From the NCBI RefSeq assembly GCF_022179305.1, contig NZ_BPQP01000027.1:47909-111908 (forward strand): a stretch of DNA of 64,000 nucleotides. The letters are read 5' to 3'. The stretch comes from Methylobacterium iners (GTDB taxonomy: Bacteria > Pseudomonadota > Alphaproteobacteria > Rhizobiales > Beijerinckiaceae). How positions within the stretch are numbered: position 1 is the stretch's first letter; the number at the start of each line of letters is the position of its first letter. The translations under genes and the position numbers were made by a program. Positions 1 through 8,616 of this stretch are shown here, piece after piece. The notes beneath the pieces were generated by a model. It had not been told where the DNA came from. It saw only the letters and a program-made list of their open reading frames with translations, and searched no databases.

Positions 1-420
1 CTCGGCCAGCACGGGTCGGTCCGCCACTTCGCCACTAGCCTGCGCGGCGAGTACGGCGGCCTCGAGGACGTCGAGGTCGCCGCCGTCTCGGTCGCCGGGG
101 GCGGCCACCCCTGCCTCGGCTTCACGATCCGCGGGACGCCGCGACGGGCGGCGCCCGCCGTTAGCGGCGGACGCGAGCTGCCCCGCTCGGTCGAGCAGAT
201 GACCGAGCTCGTCGGCCGCGTCTCCATGAAGAATCTGGTCCGCGAATCCACCGACCTGATCGAGCGCCTCTGCATCGAGGCGGCTTTGCGCATCACGCGC
301 GACAACCGCGCCTCCGCCGCCGAGATGCTCGGCCTCAGCCGCCAGGGCCTCTACGCCAAGCTGCGCCGCTACGGCATCGGCGACCTGGACGGGCAGGAAT
401 CGGCCGAAGCCGATCGCTGA
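1..420 (+). CDS. ppsR: PpsR/CrtJ-type photosynthesis regulator, C-terminal part (5' end outside window)
   Basis: The reading frame is open from base 1, so this is the last 139 residues of a longer protein. The C-terminus is a Fis-type helix-turn-helix (core ASAAEMLGLSRQGLYAKLRR), preceded by an amphipathic segment, as in the PpsR/CrtJ family. Those regulators carry PAS domains and repress bacteriochlorophyll and carotenoid genes under aerobic or bright conditions by binding TGT-N12-ACA. The gene lies directly upstream of bchG, and a perfect copy of that operator occurs in the gap between them, which supports the call. An NtrC-family regulator with a similar Fis HTH is the alternative, but the context argues against it. 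Confidence 0.85.
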   Translation, partial: LGQHGSVRHFATSLRGEYGGLEDVEVAAVSVAGGGHPCLGFTIRGTPRRAAPAVSGGRELPRSVEQMTELVGRVSMKNLVRESTDLIERLCIEAALRITRDNRASAAEMLGLSRQGLYAKLRRYGIGDLDGQESAEADR

Positions 421-561
421 TTCGATCGGCGCCGCGACCGCATAGCCGCCGAACTACCACCCTCGGCGGGCCGGAGCTCCGGAAAGCGGCACTATGGTTC
501 ATGGCGTGCTCTCGGCTTCGTGATCGCCACGTCATTCGCGATGGCGAGTCGCGGACGTGAG

Positions 562-583
562 TGTGTAAACTAATCTTGACACA
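562..583 (+). promoter_or_regulatory. PpsR/CrtJ operator overlapping a -35 box in front of bchG
   Basis: TGT (564-566), 12 bases, ACA (579-581) is an exact match to the PpsR/CrtJ site. The symmetry extends to TGTGT at 562-566 and ACACA at 579-583. A consensus TTGACA (576-581) lies inside the right arm, so bound repressor would cover the -35 region. The bchG start codon follows at 613. Function is inferred from the family and from the neighbouring ppsR. Confidence 0.75.
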
Positions 584-612
584 TCCGGGGGTGCATCCTT
601 AGCCTTCGCTCC

Positions 613-1497
613 ATGGCAACGCCCGCACCGAGCGCCTTCATCGAGCTCCTGAAGCCGATCACGTGGTTCGCGCCCATGTGGGCCTTCGCCTGCGGCGTCG
701 TCTCGTCGGGCGCGACGCCGAGCGGGCAATGGCCGGTGATCGCCGCGGGCGTGATCCTGGCTGGACCCTTGGTCTGCGCCACGAGCCAGGCAGCCAACGA
801 TTGGTTCGACCGTCACGTCGACGCGATCAACGAGCCGAACCGGCCGATCCCCTCGGGCCGCATCCCCGGCCGCTGGGGCCTCTACATCGCCGCGGCCTGG
901 ACCGTGCTCTCGCTTGGCGTCGCCGCCGTTCTCGGCCCCTGGGTACTCGGCGCCGCCCTGTTCGGGCTCGTCCTCGCCTGGATCTACTCGGCCCCGCCGA
1001 TCCGCCTGAAGCGGAACGGCTGGTGGGGCAACGCGGCCTGCGGGCTCTGCTACGAGGGCCTGCCCTGGTTCACCGGCGCCGCCGTCATGGCGGCCGCCAT
1101 GCCCGATCGCCGCGTCGTCGTGATCGCGCTGCTCTACGCGGTCGGCGCGCACGGCATCATGACCCTCAACGACTTCAAGTCGATCGAGGGCGACCGGGCG
1201 CTCGGCCTGCGCTCGATCCCGGTTCAGATGGGCGCCGGCAACGCGGCCCTGTTCGCCTGCCTGGTGATGGCGCTGCCCCAGACGCTGGTGGTCTCGCTGC
1301 TGCTGATCTGGGAGCGGACGGGGTACGCCGCCGGCATTGCCGTGCTGCTGGCCGGACAGCTTGCCCTGATGGCCTATTTCCTCAAGGCGCCGCGCGAGCG
1401 GGCGGCCTGGTACAACGGCACCGGCACCACGCTCTACGTGCTCGGCATGCTGGTCGCGGCCTTCGCGCTGCGCCCCATCGTGCAGGGGGGCTTGTGA
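613..1497 (+). CDS. bchG: Bacteriochlorophyll synthase (prenyl transfer to bacteriochlorophyllide)
   Basis: This 294-residue membrane protein of the UbiA prenyltransferase family attaches the geranylgeranyl/phytyl chain to bacteriochlorophyllide a, late in bacteriochlorophyll synthesis. The first Asp-rich motif is visible as NDWFDRHVDAINEPNRPIPS near residue 60 (NDxxDxxxDxxNEPxRPIPSG), and the second as NDFKSIEGDR near residue 190. The rest is about eight hydrophobic helices. The start at 613 gives a normal N-terminus and lies 29 bases after the PpsR operator. The stop overlaps the ATG of the next gene (TGATG), so translation is probably coupled. Assignment is secure. Confidence 0.95.
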   Translation: MATPAPSAFIELLKPITWFAPMWAFACGVVSSGATPSGQWPVIAAGVILAGPLVCATSQAANDWFDRHVDAINEPNRPIPSGRIPGRWGLYIAAAWTVLSLGVAAVLGPWVLGAALFGLVLAWIYSAPPIRLKRNGWWGNAACGLCYEGLPWFTGAAVMAAAMPDRRVVVIALLYAVGAHGIMTLNDFKSIEGDRALGLRSIPVQMGAGNAALFACLVMALPQTLVVSLLLIWERTGYAAGIAVLLAGQLALMAYFLKAPRERAAWYNGTGTTLYVLGMLVAAFALRPIVQGGL

Positions 1498-2831
1498 TGG
1501 CCTCCTTCGGCTGGCTCGCCATCGTACGGCTCGGCCTCGTCCAGACGGCGCTCGGCGCCGTCGTCGTGCTGATGACCTCGACGATCAACCGCGTGATGGT
1601 GGTGGAGCTGGCGCTGCCGGCCACGATACCCGGAGCCCTCGTTGCCCTGCACTACGCGGTGCAGGTGCTGCGCCCGCGCTGGGGCTACGGCTCCGATGTC
1701 GGCGGACGGCGCACGCCCTGGATCGTCGGCGGCATGGCCGCGCTGACGCTCGGCGGCTTCGGCGCCGCGGTCGCGACGGCGCTCATCGAGACGCATCCGA
1801 CCGCCGGCCTGGCGCTCGCCGTCCTCTCCTTCCTCACCGTCGGCATGGGCGCGGGTGCCGCGGGGACTTCGCTGCTGGTACTCCTCGCCACCGGCGTCGA
1901 GGCGCGCCGCCGGGGCGCGGCCGCGACTTTGGTCTGGGTGATGATGATCGCGGGCTTCGCGATCACCGCGCCGCTCGCCGGGCACTTCCTCGATCCGTTC
2001 TCCGGCGCTCGGCTGGTGGCGGTGTCGGGCTCCGTCTCGCTGATCGCCTTCCTCGTGGCCTGCCTCGCCGTGCGCGGCGTCGAGCCCGCCTGCGCGCCGC
2101 TTGCCGACGCGGCTCGATCCGACAAAAAACCCTTCCTCGCCGTGCTGGCCAAGGTCTGGGCGGAGCCGGCCTCGCGCCGCTTCACGATCTTCATCTTCGT
2201 GGCGATGCTGGCCTACAGCGCGCAGGAACTCATCCTGGAGCCCTTCGCCGGCCTCGTCTTCGCGATGACGCCGGGCGTCACGACGAAGCTCGCGGGCCTC
2301 CAGCACGGCGGCGTGCTTGCCGGCATGCTGTTCGTGGCCGGCGTCACCATGGGGATCGGCGGGCCGGTCCTCGGCTCCCTGAAGCTCTGGACCGTGGTCG
2401 GCTGCCTCGGCTCGGGCGCCTCGCTGCTGGCCATTGCCGGGGGCGGTCTCTCCGGTCCGGACTTTCCCCTGAGGATCGCCGTCTTCGCGCTGGGTCTCTT
2501 CAACGGCATGTTCGCGGTGGCCGCCATCGGCTCGATGATGGGGCTCGCGGGCGCCGGCGGCGAGGCCGAGCGCGGCACCCGGATGGGGGTCTGGGGCGCG
2601 GCGCAGGGCGTCGCCTTCGGCGCCGGCGGATTTCTCGGCACGGTGGCCGTCGATCTGGCCCGCCTCGTCACGCCCGAAGCGGTCAATGCCTACGCTGCGG
2701 TCTTCGCGGCCGAGGCGGCGCTGTTCGTCGTCGGCGCGGCGCTCGCCCTCTGGATCGAGCACGCTCCCGCGACGCGCACCCCGCGAGCCCTGAGGGCGCA
2801 GGCCGCGCTTCAGTTCGAACCCCGCTTCTGA
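1497..2831 (+). CDS. PucC-family major-facilitator protein (BCH2/ORF428 type)
   Basis: The 444-residue protein has about twelve hydrophobic segments and opens with a PucC-type helix (WLAIVRLGLVQTALGAVVVL), followed by LTSTINRVMVVELALPA-like residues and RPRWGYGSDVGGRRTPWIVG. This family is thought to help place or assemble bacteriochlorophyll in light-harvesting complexes at the inner membrane. It sits between bchG and bchP, as in the classic bchG-orf428-bchP order. The start is fixed by the one-base overlap with bchG. Whether it is the pucC or the bch2 subtype cannot be decided by eye. Confidence 0.88.
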   Translation: MASFGWLAIVRLGLVQTALGAVVVLMTSTINRVMVVELALPATIPGALVALHYAVQVLRPRWGYGSDVGGRRTPWIVGGMAALTLGGFGAAVATALIETHPTAGLALAVLSFLTVGMGAGAAGTSLLVLLATGVEARRRGAAATLVWVMMIAGFAITAPLAGHFLDPFSGARLVAVSGSVSLIAFLVACLAVRGVEPACAPLADAARSDKKPFLAVLAKVWAEPASRRFTIFIFVAMLAYSAQELILEPFAGLVFAMTPGVTTKLAGLQHGGVLAGMLFVAGVTMGIGGPVLGSLKLWTVVGCLGSGASLLAIAGGGLSGPDFPLRIAVFALGLFNGMFAVAAIGSMMGLAGAGGEAERGTRMGVWGAAQGVAFGAGGFLGTVAVDLARLVTPEAVNAYAAVFAAEAALFVVGAALALWIEHAPATRTPRALRAQAALQFEPRF

Positions 2832-2842
2832 GGGAGATCACC

Positions 2843-4027
2843 ATGGCCGAGCCTGAAACCTTCGACGTCGTGGTGGTCGGCGGCGGCCCGGCCGGCGCGA
2901 CCGCCGCCACCGACCTCGCCCGGGTGGGCCGGCGGGTGCTCCTCCTCGACAAGCCGGGCCGGATCAAGCCCTGCGGCGGCGCGATCCCGCCGCGCCTGAT
3001 CCGCGACTTCGCGATTCCCGACGACCTGCTGGTGGCCCGGGTGCGCTCGGCCCGGATGATCTCGCCCAAGGACAAGCGCGTCGACATGCCGATCGGCGAC
3101 GGCTTCGTCGGCATGGTCGACCGCGAGCATTTCGACCCCTGGCTGCGCAACCGCGCCGTGCTCGCCGGCGCGGAGCTGCGGGCGGCGACCTTCCAGCGGA
3201 TCGCCCGCGAGGGTGACGGCCACGCGGTCGTCCACTTCACGGTGGACGGCGCGCCGGCGGAAGTCCGCACGCGCCTCGTGATCGGGGCCGACGGCGCCAG
3301 CTCGCCGGTGGGCCGGGCCGAGATCCCGGGCCATGCCGCGATGAAGCAGGTCTTCGCCTATCACGAGATCGTCCGCCGGCCGGCCGACGGCATCGGCGAC
3401 GTCGAGGCCACCCGCTGCGACGTCTACTACCAGGGCAAGCACTCGCCCGATTTCTATTCCTGGGTCTTCCCGCACGGCGAGACCATCAGCATCGGCACCG
3501 GCTCGGCGCGAAAAGGGTTTTCGCTGCGCAGCTCGATCCGGGCGCTGCGCGAGGCCACCGGCCTCGACGCCGGCGAGACCGTGAGGCGCGAGGGTGCGCC
3601 GATCCCGCTCAAACCCCTCAAGAAATGGGACAACGGCCGCGACGTGCTCCTCACGGGCGACGCCGCCGGCATCGTCGCGCCGGCCTCGGGCGAAGGCATC
3701 TACTACGCCATGCTCGGCGGGCGGCTCTCGGCCGAGGCGGCCAACGCCTTCCTGGCGACCGGCAAGGCCGGCGCGCTGGCCCAGGCCCGCCGCCGCTTCA
3801 TGAAGCTGCATGGCCGGGTCTTCCTCATCCTCGGCATCATGCAATGGGTCTGGTACCGCAACGACGGCCTGCGCGAGCGCTTCGTCTCGATCTGCCGGGA
3901 CAAGGACGTCCAGCAGCTCACCTGGGATTCCTACATGAACAAGGAACTGGTCCGCGCGAAACCCGCGGCCCATGCCCGGATCTTCTTCAAGGACCTCGCC
4001 CACCTGTTCCGCTGGGTCTCGCCGTGA
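2843..4027 (+). CDS. bchP: Geranylgeranyl reductase
   Basis: The 394-residue flavoprotein reduces three double bonds of the geranylgeranyl chain to phytyl on bacteriochlorophyll a. An FAD-binding Rossmann motif is seen at the N-terminus (VVVVGGGPAGATAA). It is followed by the RIKPCGGAIPPRLI segment typical of ChlP/BchP and a second FAD motif (LTGDAAGIVAPASGEGIYYA) near residue 270. A GGGAG-like Shine-Dalgarno (GAGGGAGATCACC) precedes the ATG. It is 11 bases from the pucC-like gene, and its stop overlaps the GTG start of the next gene. Confidence 0.95.
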   Translation: MAEPETFDVVVVGGGPAGATAATDLARVGRRVLLLDKPGRIKPCGGAIPPRLIRDFAIPDDLLVARVRSARMISPKDKRVDMPIGDGFVGMVDREHFDPWLRNRAVLAGAELRAATFQRIAREGDGHAVVHFTVDGAPAEVRTRLVIGADGASSPVGRAEIPGHAAMKQVFAYHEIVRRPADGIGDVEATRCDVYYQGKHSPDFYSWVFPHGETISIGTGSARKGFSLRSSIRALREATGLDAGETVRREGAPIPLKPLKKWDNGRDVLLTGDAAGIVAPASGEGIYYAMLGGRLSAEAANAFLATGKAGALAQARRRFMKLHGRVFLILGIMQWVWYRNDGLRERFVSICRDKDVQQLTWDSYMNKELVRAKPAAHARIFFKDLAHLFRWVSP

Positions 4028-4512
4028 TCGAGTGGACGCCGGCCCTCGTCGCCGCCGGCGTCGCGATCCTCGTGGCGGTGGCCGGCGGCGTCCTGACGAC
4101 GACCGGCCCCTGGTACCGGAGCCTGCGCCTACCGTCCTGGAAGCCGCCGGATTGGGCCTTCGGCCCGGTCTGGACCACGATCTTCACCCTGACCACGATC
4201 TCCGCCGTGATGGCCTGGAACGCGGACGAGGGCGCCGGCGCCCGGTCCGCGCTCGTCGGCGCCTACGCCGTCAACGCCGTGCTCAACATCGCCTGGAGCG
4301 GCCTCTTCTTCCGGATGCGCCGGCCGGACTGGGCGCTCGTCGAGGTCCTGTTCCTCTGGCTTTCCATCCTCGTGCTGATCGGCGTCACGGCGCGAGTCTC
4401 CGGGACGGCGGCCCTCCTGCTCCTGCCCTATCTCGGCTGGGTCGGGGTCGCGGCCTACCTGAACCTCACGATCGTGCGGCTGAACGGCCCCTTCCGGACG
4501 AGCGCGGCATGA
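4024..4512 (+). CDS. tspO: TspO/MBR-family tryptophan-rich outer-membrane-type sensor
   Basis: This 162-residue protein has five hydrophobic helices and the TspO hallmarks PWYRSLRLPSWKPPDWAFGPVW and WAFGPVWT. The helix with NIAWSGLFF and the C-terminal LNGPF segment also fit. TspO binds porphyrins and in Rhodobacter modulates pigment gene expression. Here it is translationally coupled to bchP (GTG at 4024 inside the bchP stop), which suggests a role in tetrapyrrole balance during photosynthesis. The GTG start is chosen for the coupling and for the family length of about 160 residues. Confidence 0.92.
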   Translation: MIEWTPALVAAGVAILVAVAGGVLTTTGPWYRSLRLPSWKPPDWAFGPVWTTIFTLTTISAVMAWNADEGAGARSALVGAYAVNAVLNIAWSGLFFRMRRPDWALVEVLFLWLSILVLIGVTARVSGTAALLLLPYLGWVGVAAYLNLTIVRLNGPFRTSAA

Positions 4513-4790
4513 GCGAGCTCTTCGCGAGCGGCCGGATCATCGACCTCATCCTCGTCCTCGTCGCCCTCGAGGCCGTCGCCCTGCTGGTTTGGCGCTCGCG
4601 CAGCGGAGGCGGGCCGGCCCCCTTGCCCCTCCTCTGCAACCTCGCCGCCGGCGCCGCCCTGATGCTGGCGCTCCGCGGGGCGCTGACGGGAGCCTCGTGG
4701 CCGGTCATCGCCGCCTGCCTCGTCGGAGCCCTCCTCGCGCATGTGACGGAGCTCGGCCTGCGCCTGCGCGCGGGGAGCGCCTCGATCTAG
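4509..4790 (+). CDS. Small membrane protein, unknown function, coupled to tspO
   Basis: This 93-residue protein overlaps the tspO stop (ATGA). It shows three hydrophobic stretches: about 11-28 (IIDLILVLVALEAVALLVW), about 40-58 (LLCNLAAGAALMLALRG) and about 65-83, with a basic tail (RLRAGSAS). No motif is recognised. Its place as the last cistron of the bch operon suggests a role connected to pigment or membrane assembly, but this is inference from position only. Confidence 0.7.
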   Translation: MSELFASGRIIDLILVLVALEAVALLVWRSRSGGGPAPLPLLCNLAAGAALMLALRGALTGASWPVIAACLVGALLAHVTELGLRLRAGSASI

Positions 4791-4792
4791 GT

Positions 4793-4808
4793 GGTCCCGC
4801 CGGGGACC
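4793..4808 (+). terminator. Hairpin just after the photosynthesis operon
   Basis: GGTCCC (4793-4798), loop GCCG, GGGACC (4803-4808) begins two bases after the last stop codon of the operon. There is no T-run, so it may be a weak terminator or an mRNA 3'-end stabiliser. Confidence 0.3.
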
Positions 4809-4877
4809 GGACCTGATCGGATCCGGCCCGGACGCAGCGTGGCGCCGCTAGGTCTTCCGTAAGGTTTCCGGCTCAAG

Positions 4878-5330
4878 ATGCCGTCCCGGACATGCTGCAG
4901 GAAGGCCACCGTGGCGCCCGAGAACCAAGTCCTCGCGGAGGACACGCCGATCCAGCGTCGCGAGGAGCGCAACCCCACGAACTGGATCGCGACGATCCGG
5001 TTGCGCGACGGCACGGAGATCCCCTGCAACGTCAAGGACGTCTCGAAATCCGGCGCGCGGATCGGCGTTCCCGCCCGCCAGGACCTGCCGGAGATCTTCC
5101 TGCTCCGGATCATCGGACGCGACTTCCTCTGCCAGGTGCGGCTTGCCTGGCGTCGTGGGGACTACGTCGGCGTCCGGATCGAGCGCGTCGGCAAGGTCCC
5201 GCCTCCCGCCCCGCCGCGCGAGATCAAGGCGTCGGAGCCCGCACCCGAGCCGGTGCCTGTGGAGACAGCCAACCCGGAGTCCGGCAGCGTCGGCCTCCGG
5301 TCGCGCAGGCGGTCGTTCTCGACCTTCTGA
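4878..5330 (+). CDS. PilZ-domain protein (probable c-di-GMP receptor)
   Basis: The 150-residue protein carries a PilZ domain at about 25-105. The RxxxR motif (QRREERNP) is followed by WIATIRLRDGTEIPC and the second c-di-GMP motif DVSKSGARIGV (D/NxSxxG), both intact. The tail is Pro/Glu-rich and ends in a basic segment (SRRRSFSTF). PilZ proteins relay c-di-GMP to motility, surface or envelope targets; the target here is unknown. A GTG at 4911 is a possible alternative start. It stands alone between the bch operon and a convergent GAF gene. Confidence 0.8.
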   Translation: MPSRTCCRKATVAPENQVLAEDTPIQRREERNPTNWIATIRLRDGTEIPCNVKDVSKSGARIGVPARQDLPEIFLLRIIGRDFLCQVRLAWRRGDYVGVRIERVGKVPPPAPPREIKASEPAPEPVPVETANPESGSVGLRSRRRSFSTF

Positions 5331-5358
5331 CACTCCCTTTCCGCAGAGACCCGCCGGC

Positions 5359-5694
5359 CTATCGCCCTGCCGCCGCCCGCCGACGCTCCGTCTCGCGCTC
5401 GGCCATGCCGGGTTCGCAGAACCGCGGGTCGGCGCGGGCCTCCTCGACGACCATGGCGTCGTCGCCCATTATCGCGTGAACGCACAACGACGCGTCGCGC
5501 GGGATCCCCTCGACGTCGGGATCGCAGCGCCCCTCGAACCATTGCCGGTCGGCGTCGATGATCGACGCCGGGGCGATCGGCACGCCGAGCAAATCGCCGG
5601 CCGTCCGGCGGATCGTGTCGGACCGCCCGTCGGGCAGACACGAGGGAGTTCCCAGGGCGCGAAGCGCCGCGTGGCCGGACTTCATCGACGTCAA
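5359..5694 (-). CDS. Truncated GAF-domain protein
   Basis: The 111-residue protein has a recognisable GAF first half: the segment TAGDLLGVPIAPASIIDADR, then RQWFEGRCDPDVEGIPRD, ASLCVHAIMGDDAMVVEEA and RADPRFCEPG. In full-length relatives this is followed by an RFYAGAPL-type strand and about 60 more residues. Here the protein ends shortly after RFCEPG in a charged tail (ERETERRRAAAG). I saw no continuation in another frame. It may be a decayed gene or a minimal sensor. It lies five bases from the end of the chemoreceptor gene on the same strand. Confidence 0.5.
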   Translation of the reverse strand: MTSMKSGHAALRALGTPSCLPDGRSDTIRRTAGDLLGVPIAPASIIDADRQWFEGRCDPDVEGIPRDASLCVHAIMGDDAMVVEEARADPRFCEPGMAERETERRRAAAGR

Positions 5695-5699
5695 TCCGG

Positions 5700-7412
5700 C
5701 TAAAAAAATCGCAGCGCGATCGTGCGGGCGCCTCTCGCCGCCTTCACGTTGTCGAGGAAGCCGCCGACCTCGCGGCCGAGGCTCTCGGAATGCCGCGAGA
5801 GCGCCCGGGCCGCCGTGAGCACCTGCGCCGCGGCCGAGGCGGTCACGTCCGCGCCCTGCTGCACCTGCGTGATCGTGGCGGTGACGGATTGGGTGCCCTG
5901 GGCGGCCTCCTGCACGTTGCGCGCGATCTCCTGTGTCGCCGCCCCCTGCTCCTCCATCGCTGCGGCGATGCCGGACGAGAACCGCGACATCTCGCCGATC
6001 GTGCGCGCGATCCGCTGGATGTCGGTGACGACCGCCTGGGTCGCCGCCTGGATCTGGCCGATCTGGGTGCCGATCTCGTCGGTGGCCCGCGCCGTCTGGC
6101 CGGCGAGCTCCTTGACCTCGGTGGCGACCACCGCGAAGCCCCGTCCCGCCTCGATCGTCGCGTTGAGGGCGAGCAGGTTGGTCTGGCCGGCGATGTTGGA
6201 GATCAGCGCCACGACGTCGGTGATCCGCTCGGCGACCTGCGTCAGGTGGCGGACCGTCTCGTCCGTGTGCTGGGCGTCCTGCACGGCCTGGTCGGCCATC
6301 TGCGCGGATTGCGCGGCCTGCGCGATGATCTCCTGGATCGAGGCCGACATCTCCTCGGTGGCCGCCGCCACGGTCTGGACATTGGCCGAGGTCTCCTCGG
6401 CGGCTTGGCCGACGCTCGCCGATTGCCGGATCGCCTGCTCCGCCGTCGCCGACATCGACCCGGCGGTGTCCTCCATCTGGCGGGCTGCGCCGGCGAGACC
6501 CTCCGTCAGGGCGGAGATGTCCGCCTCGAAGCGCCGGGTCGTCGCGTCGAGCAGCTCGGCCCGGCGGATCTTGGCCGCGTTCTCGGCGGCCTGCGAAGCG
6601 GCCGCCTCGCGCGAGGCGATCGCGTTGTCCTTGAACACCTGGAGGGAGCGGGCGAGGGAGCCGACCTCGTCCTTCCGCTCCGCGCCAGTCACCGCGATCG
6701 CGAGATCGCCCTCGGCGAGTCGGTTCATGGCCGCGGCCATGGCCTTGAGCGGACGGCTGACGCCGCCGGCCACGATCAGGCCCGCCAGGCCCATCGCGAG
6801 GATCAGCCCGAACGCGCCCGAACCGATCAGGGTCCAGGTCGCCGTTCGGGTCAGCGCGTAGGCCCGCGCCTTCTCCGCGGCGAGCGCGGCCACGTTGACG
6901 TCGGCGCGCTCGCCCAGGACGCCCATGAGGTCGCGACGCAGGGCGCGGGCCTCGCCGTCCGACATCTTCGTCGCCAGCGCCGTCTCCCCGCGCATGGCGA
7001 GAGCGAGAACCCGCTCGGACACGGCGTAGAAGGCGGTGACCCGCTGCTTCACGCCCTCGTTGGTGGCGCGCCGCTCCGGCGAGTCCGAGAGCCCGACCAG
7101 GGCATCGGCCGCGGCGAAGGATTTCTGGCGGGCCTGCGCATAGAGGGCGCCGGCGCGCTCGCGCTCCGTCTGGCTCGTCTCCAGGATGGCGTTCTTCTCC
7201 TGGATGGTCGCCTCGTCGATCGCCGCGGTCAGGCGCAGCGCGAGCGTGGCGCGCGCGGCCGACACGTCGACGATGTGATGGGCGTTGTCTTCCAGAAGTT
7301 TGAAGCTGACGCTCGCCATGACCACGAGGCCGAGCGAGACGAGGACCAATACAGCGATAGGAATGAGCAACTTGGGGAGCAGAGTCAGGTTATTGAATGC
7401 TCGCATCAACAT
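5700..7412 (-). CDS. Methyl-accepting chemotaxis protein with a shortened signalling tip
   Basis: The 570-residue receptor has a first transmembrane helix (about 13-35), a periplasmic four-helix sensor region (about 38-190) and a second helix (about 193-216). A HAMP domain follows (about 217-270), then a long cytoplasmic coiled coil. The tip reads [11 protein letters not shown] then [12 protein letters not shown] (residues 412-434), so the six residues ARAGEA normally present between these blocks are missing. The rest of the module is intact. Family members report ligand binding to CheA through CheW at exactly this tip. No che genes are nearby. Confidence 0.9.
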   Translation of the reverse strand: MLMRAFNNLTLLPKLLIPIAVLVLVSLGLVVMASVSFKLLEDNAHHIVDVSAARATLALRLTAAIDEATIQEKNAILETSQTERERAGALYAQARQKSFAAADALVGLSDSPERRATNEGVKQRVTAFYAVSERVLALAMRGETALATKMSDGEARALRRDLMGVLGERADVNVAALAAEKARAYALTRTATWTLIGSGAFGLILAMGLAGLIVAGGVSRPLKAMAAAMNRLAEGDLAIAVTGAERKDEVGSLARSLQVFKDNAIASREAAASQAAENAAKIRRAELLDATTRRFEADISALTEGLAGAARQMEDTAGSMSATAEQAIRQSASVGQAAEETSANVQTVAAATEEMSASIQEIIAQAAQSAQMADQAVQDAQHTDETVRHLTQVAERITDVVALISNIAGQTNLLALNATIEAGRGFAVVATEVKELAGQTARATDEIGTQIGQIQAATQAVVTDIQRIARTIGEMSRFSSGIAAAMEEQGAATQEIARNVQEAAQGTQSVTATITQVQQGADVTASAAAQVLTAARALSRHSESLGREVGGFLDNVKAARGARTIALRFF

Positions 7413-7599
7413 GTTGACGACCGTTCTTTTGACGATTGAATCGCAGTCGAAACCAAGATCCTTTATTCAATAATCGTTCTCCGTCAATTTGCCTTCGTTT
7501 CGGTTAACGTGTCAAAAATCCGTGATTATTCATTGTGTTCACTGGCTTGACCGCTCGAAGCTTTGCGGCCGGCCCATGCGCTTGGGCGCAGGCCACGCC
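7413..7599 (-). promoter_or_regulatory. AT-richer leader of the chemoreceptor gene
   Basis: This gap is clearly richer in A/T than its surroundings. It contains inverted ATTGAAT/ATTCAAT words (within 7434-7474). It should hold the promoter of the chemoreceptor; no confident -35/-10 pair was picked. Confidence 0.3.
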
Positions 7600-8505
7600 T
7601 CACGCGCCCGATTCGCGCGGGGCCTGGCAGGCACCGCAGAAGAAGGTCGAGCGGCCGGCTTGGACGATCCGCGTGACGGTGCCGCCGCAGCCCTTCGCCG
7701 TGCAGACCTGCCCGAGCCGGTCGTAGACCCGGAACCGGTGCTGGAAGCCGCCCGCCTTACCGTCGGTCTGCGCGTAGTCGCGCAGGGTCGAGCCGCCCGC
7801 GGCCACGGCCTCGGTCAGGACCTCGCGGATCACCTTGGCCAGCAGCCGCGCCTTCGGCGTCGGGCCGCCATCGGGGCGTGCGAGGGCCCCGGCCGGCATT
7901 TCCGGATGGAGCCCGGCCCGGTGCAGGGCCTCGCAAACGTAGATGTTGCCCAGCCCCGCGATCAGCCGCTGGTCGAGGAGCGCGCTCTTCAGCGGCGTGA
8001 TCCGGTGCCGGAACAGGGCTGCCACCGCCTCGGCCGTCAGGGCCTCGCCCAGGGGCTCGATCCCCATGGCGGCGAAGTGGCGGCAGGCGGCAAGGCCTTC
8101 CGTCGGCACGAGGTCCATGAAGCCGAAGCGGCGCACGTCGTTGTAGGTGACCGTGGCGCCGCTCGACATCGCCATGACGACGTGGTCGTGCTTCGGGCTC
8201 CCCTGCGCGCCCTCGAGGTAGAACTCGCCCGGCGAGAGGTTGCGCCCGTCGGGCAGGGCCACGTCGAAGCGCCCGCTCATGCCGAGATGCAGGATCAGGG
8301 TCTCGCCGGAATCGAGCGGCGCCGTGAGGTACTTCGCCCGGCGCGCGAGGGCGGTGACGGTGCGGCCCTCGAGCCGCTCCGCGAAGCGCTCGGGGAAGGG
8401 AAAGCGCAGGCCCTCGCGCCGCAGGCTCACGCGGGCGAAGCGGGCGCCGACCATGGCCGGCGCCAGGCCGCGGCGGACGGTTTCGACTTCGGGCAGTTCG
8501 GGCAT
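7600..8505 (-). CDS. mutM: Formamidopyrimidine-DNA glycosylase
   Basis: The 301-residue protein starts with the catalytic N-terminus [14 protein letters not shown] (Pro1/Glu2 after Met removal). The start is therefore fixed at 8505 rather than further upstream. A helix-two-turn-helix ([20 protein letters not shown]) and a C-terminal zinc finger are present; the finger's first pair is spaced CTAKGC, the second FCGACQ. It removes oxidised purines such as 8-oxoguanine and nicks the abasic site. Divergent to ubiE with a 111-base gap, an arrangement common in alphaproteobacteria. Confidence 0.95.
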   Translation of the reverse strand: MPELPEVETVRRGLAPAMVGARFARVSLRREGLRFPFPERFAERLEGRTVTALARRAKYLTAPLDSGETLILHLGMSGRFDVALPDGRNLSPGEFYLEGAQGSPKHDHVVMAMSSGATVTYNDVRRFGFMDLVPTEGLAACRHFAAMGIEPLGEALTAEAVAALFRHRITPLKSALLDQRLIAGLGNIYVCEALHRAGLHPEMPAGALARPDGGPTPKARLLAKVIREVLTEAVAAGGSTLRDYAQTDGKAGGFQHRFRVYDRLGQVCTAKGCGGTVTRIVQAGRSTFFCGACQAPRESGA

Positions 8506-8616
8506 GGGTCTCCGGTCGGTGGAGCGGATCGGCGGGGGCTGCTTCGACAGGTTGCTTCGACACATGGCGGTTCCGCGCGCCTTTCGCTATGAGGCCCACG
8601 CGAGGGGTGGCCTGCG

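Noticed and set aside
663-2831. A 722-residue frame covering bchG and the pucC-like gene
   Set aside because: The first 278 residues are out-of-frame Arg/Pro-rich noise; the real gene starts at 1497.
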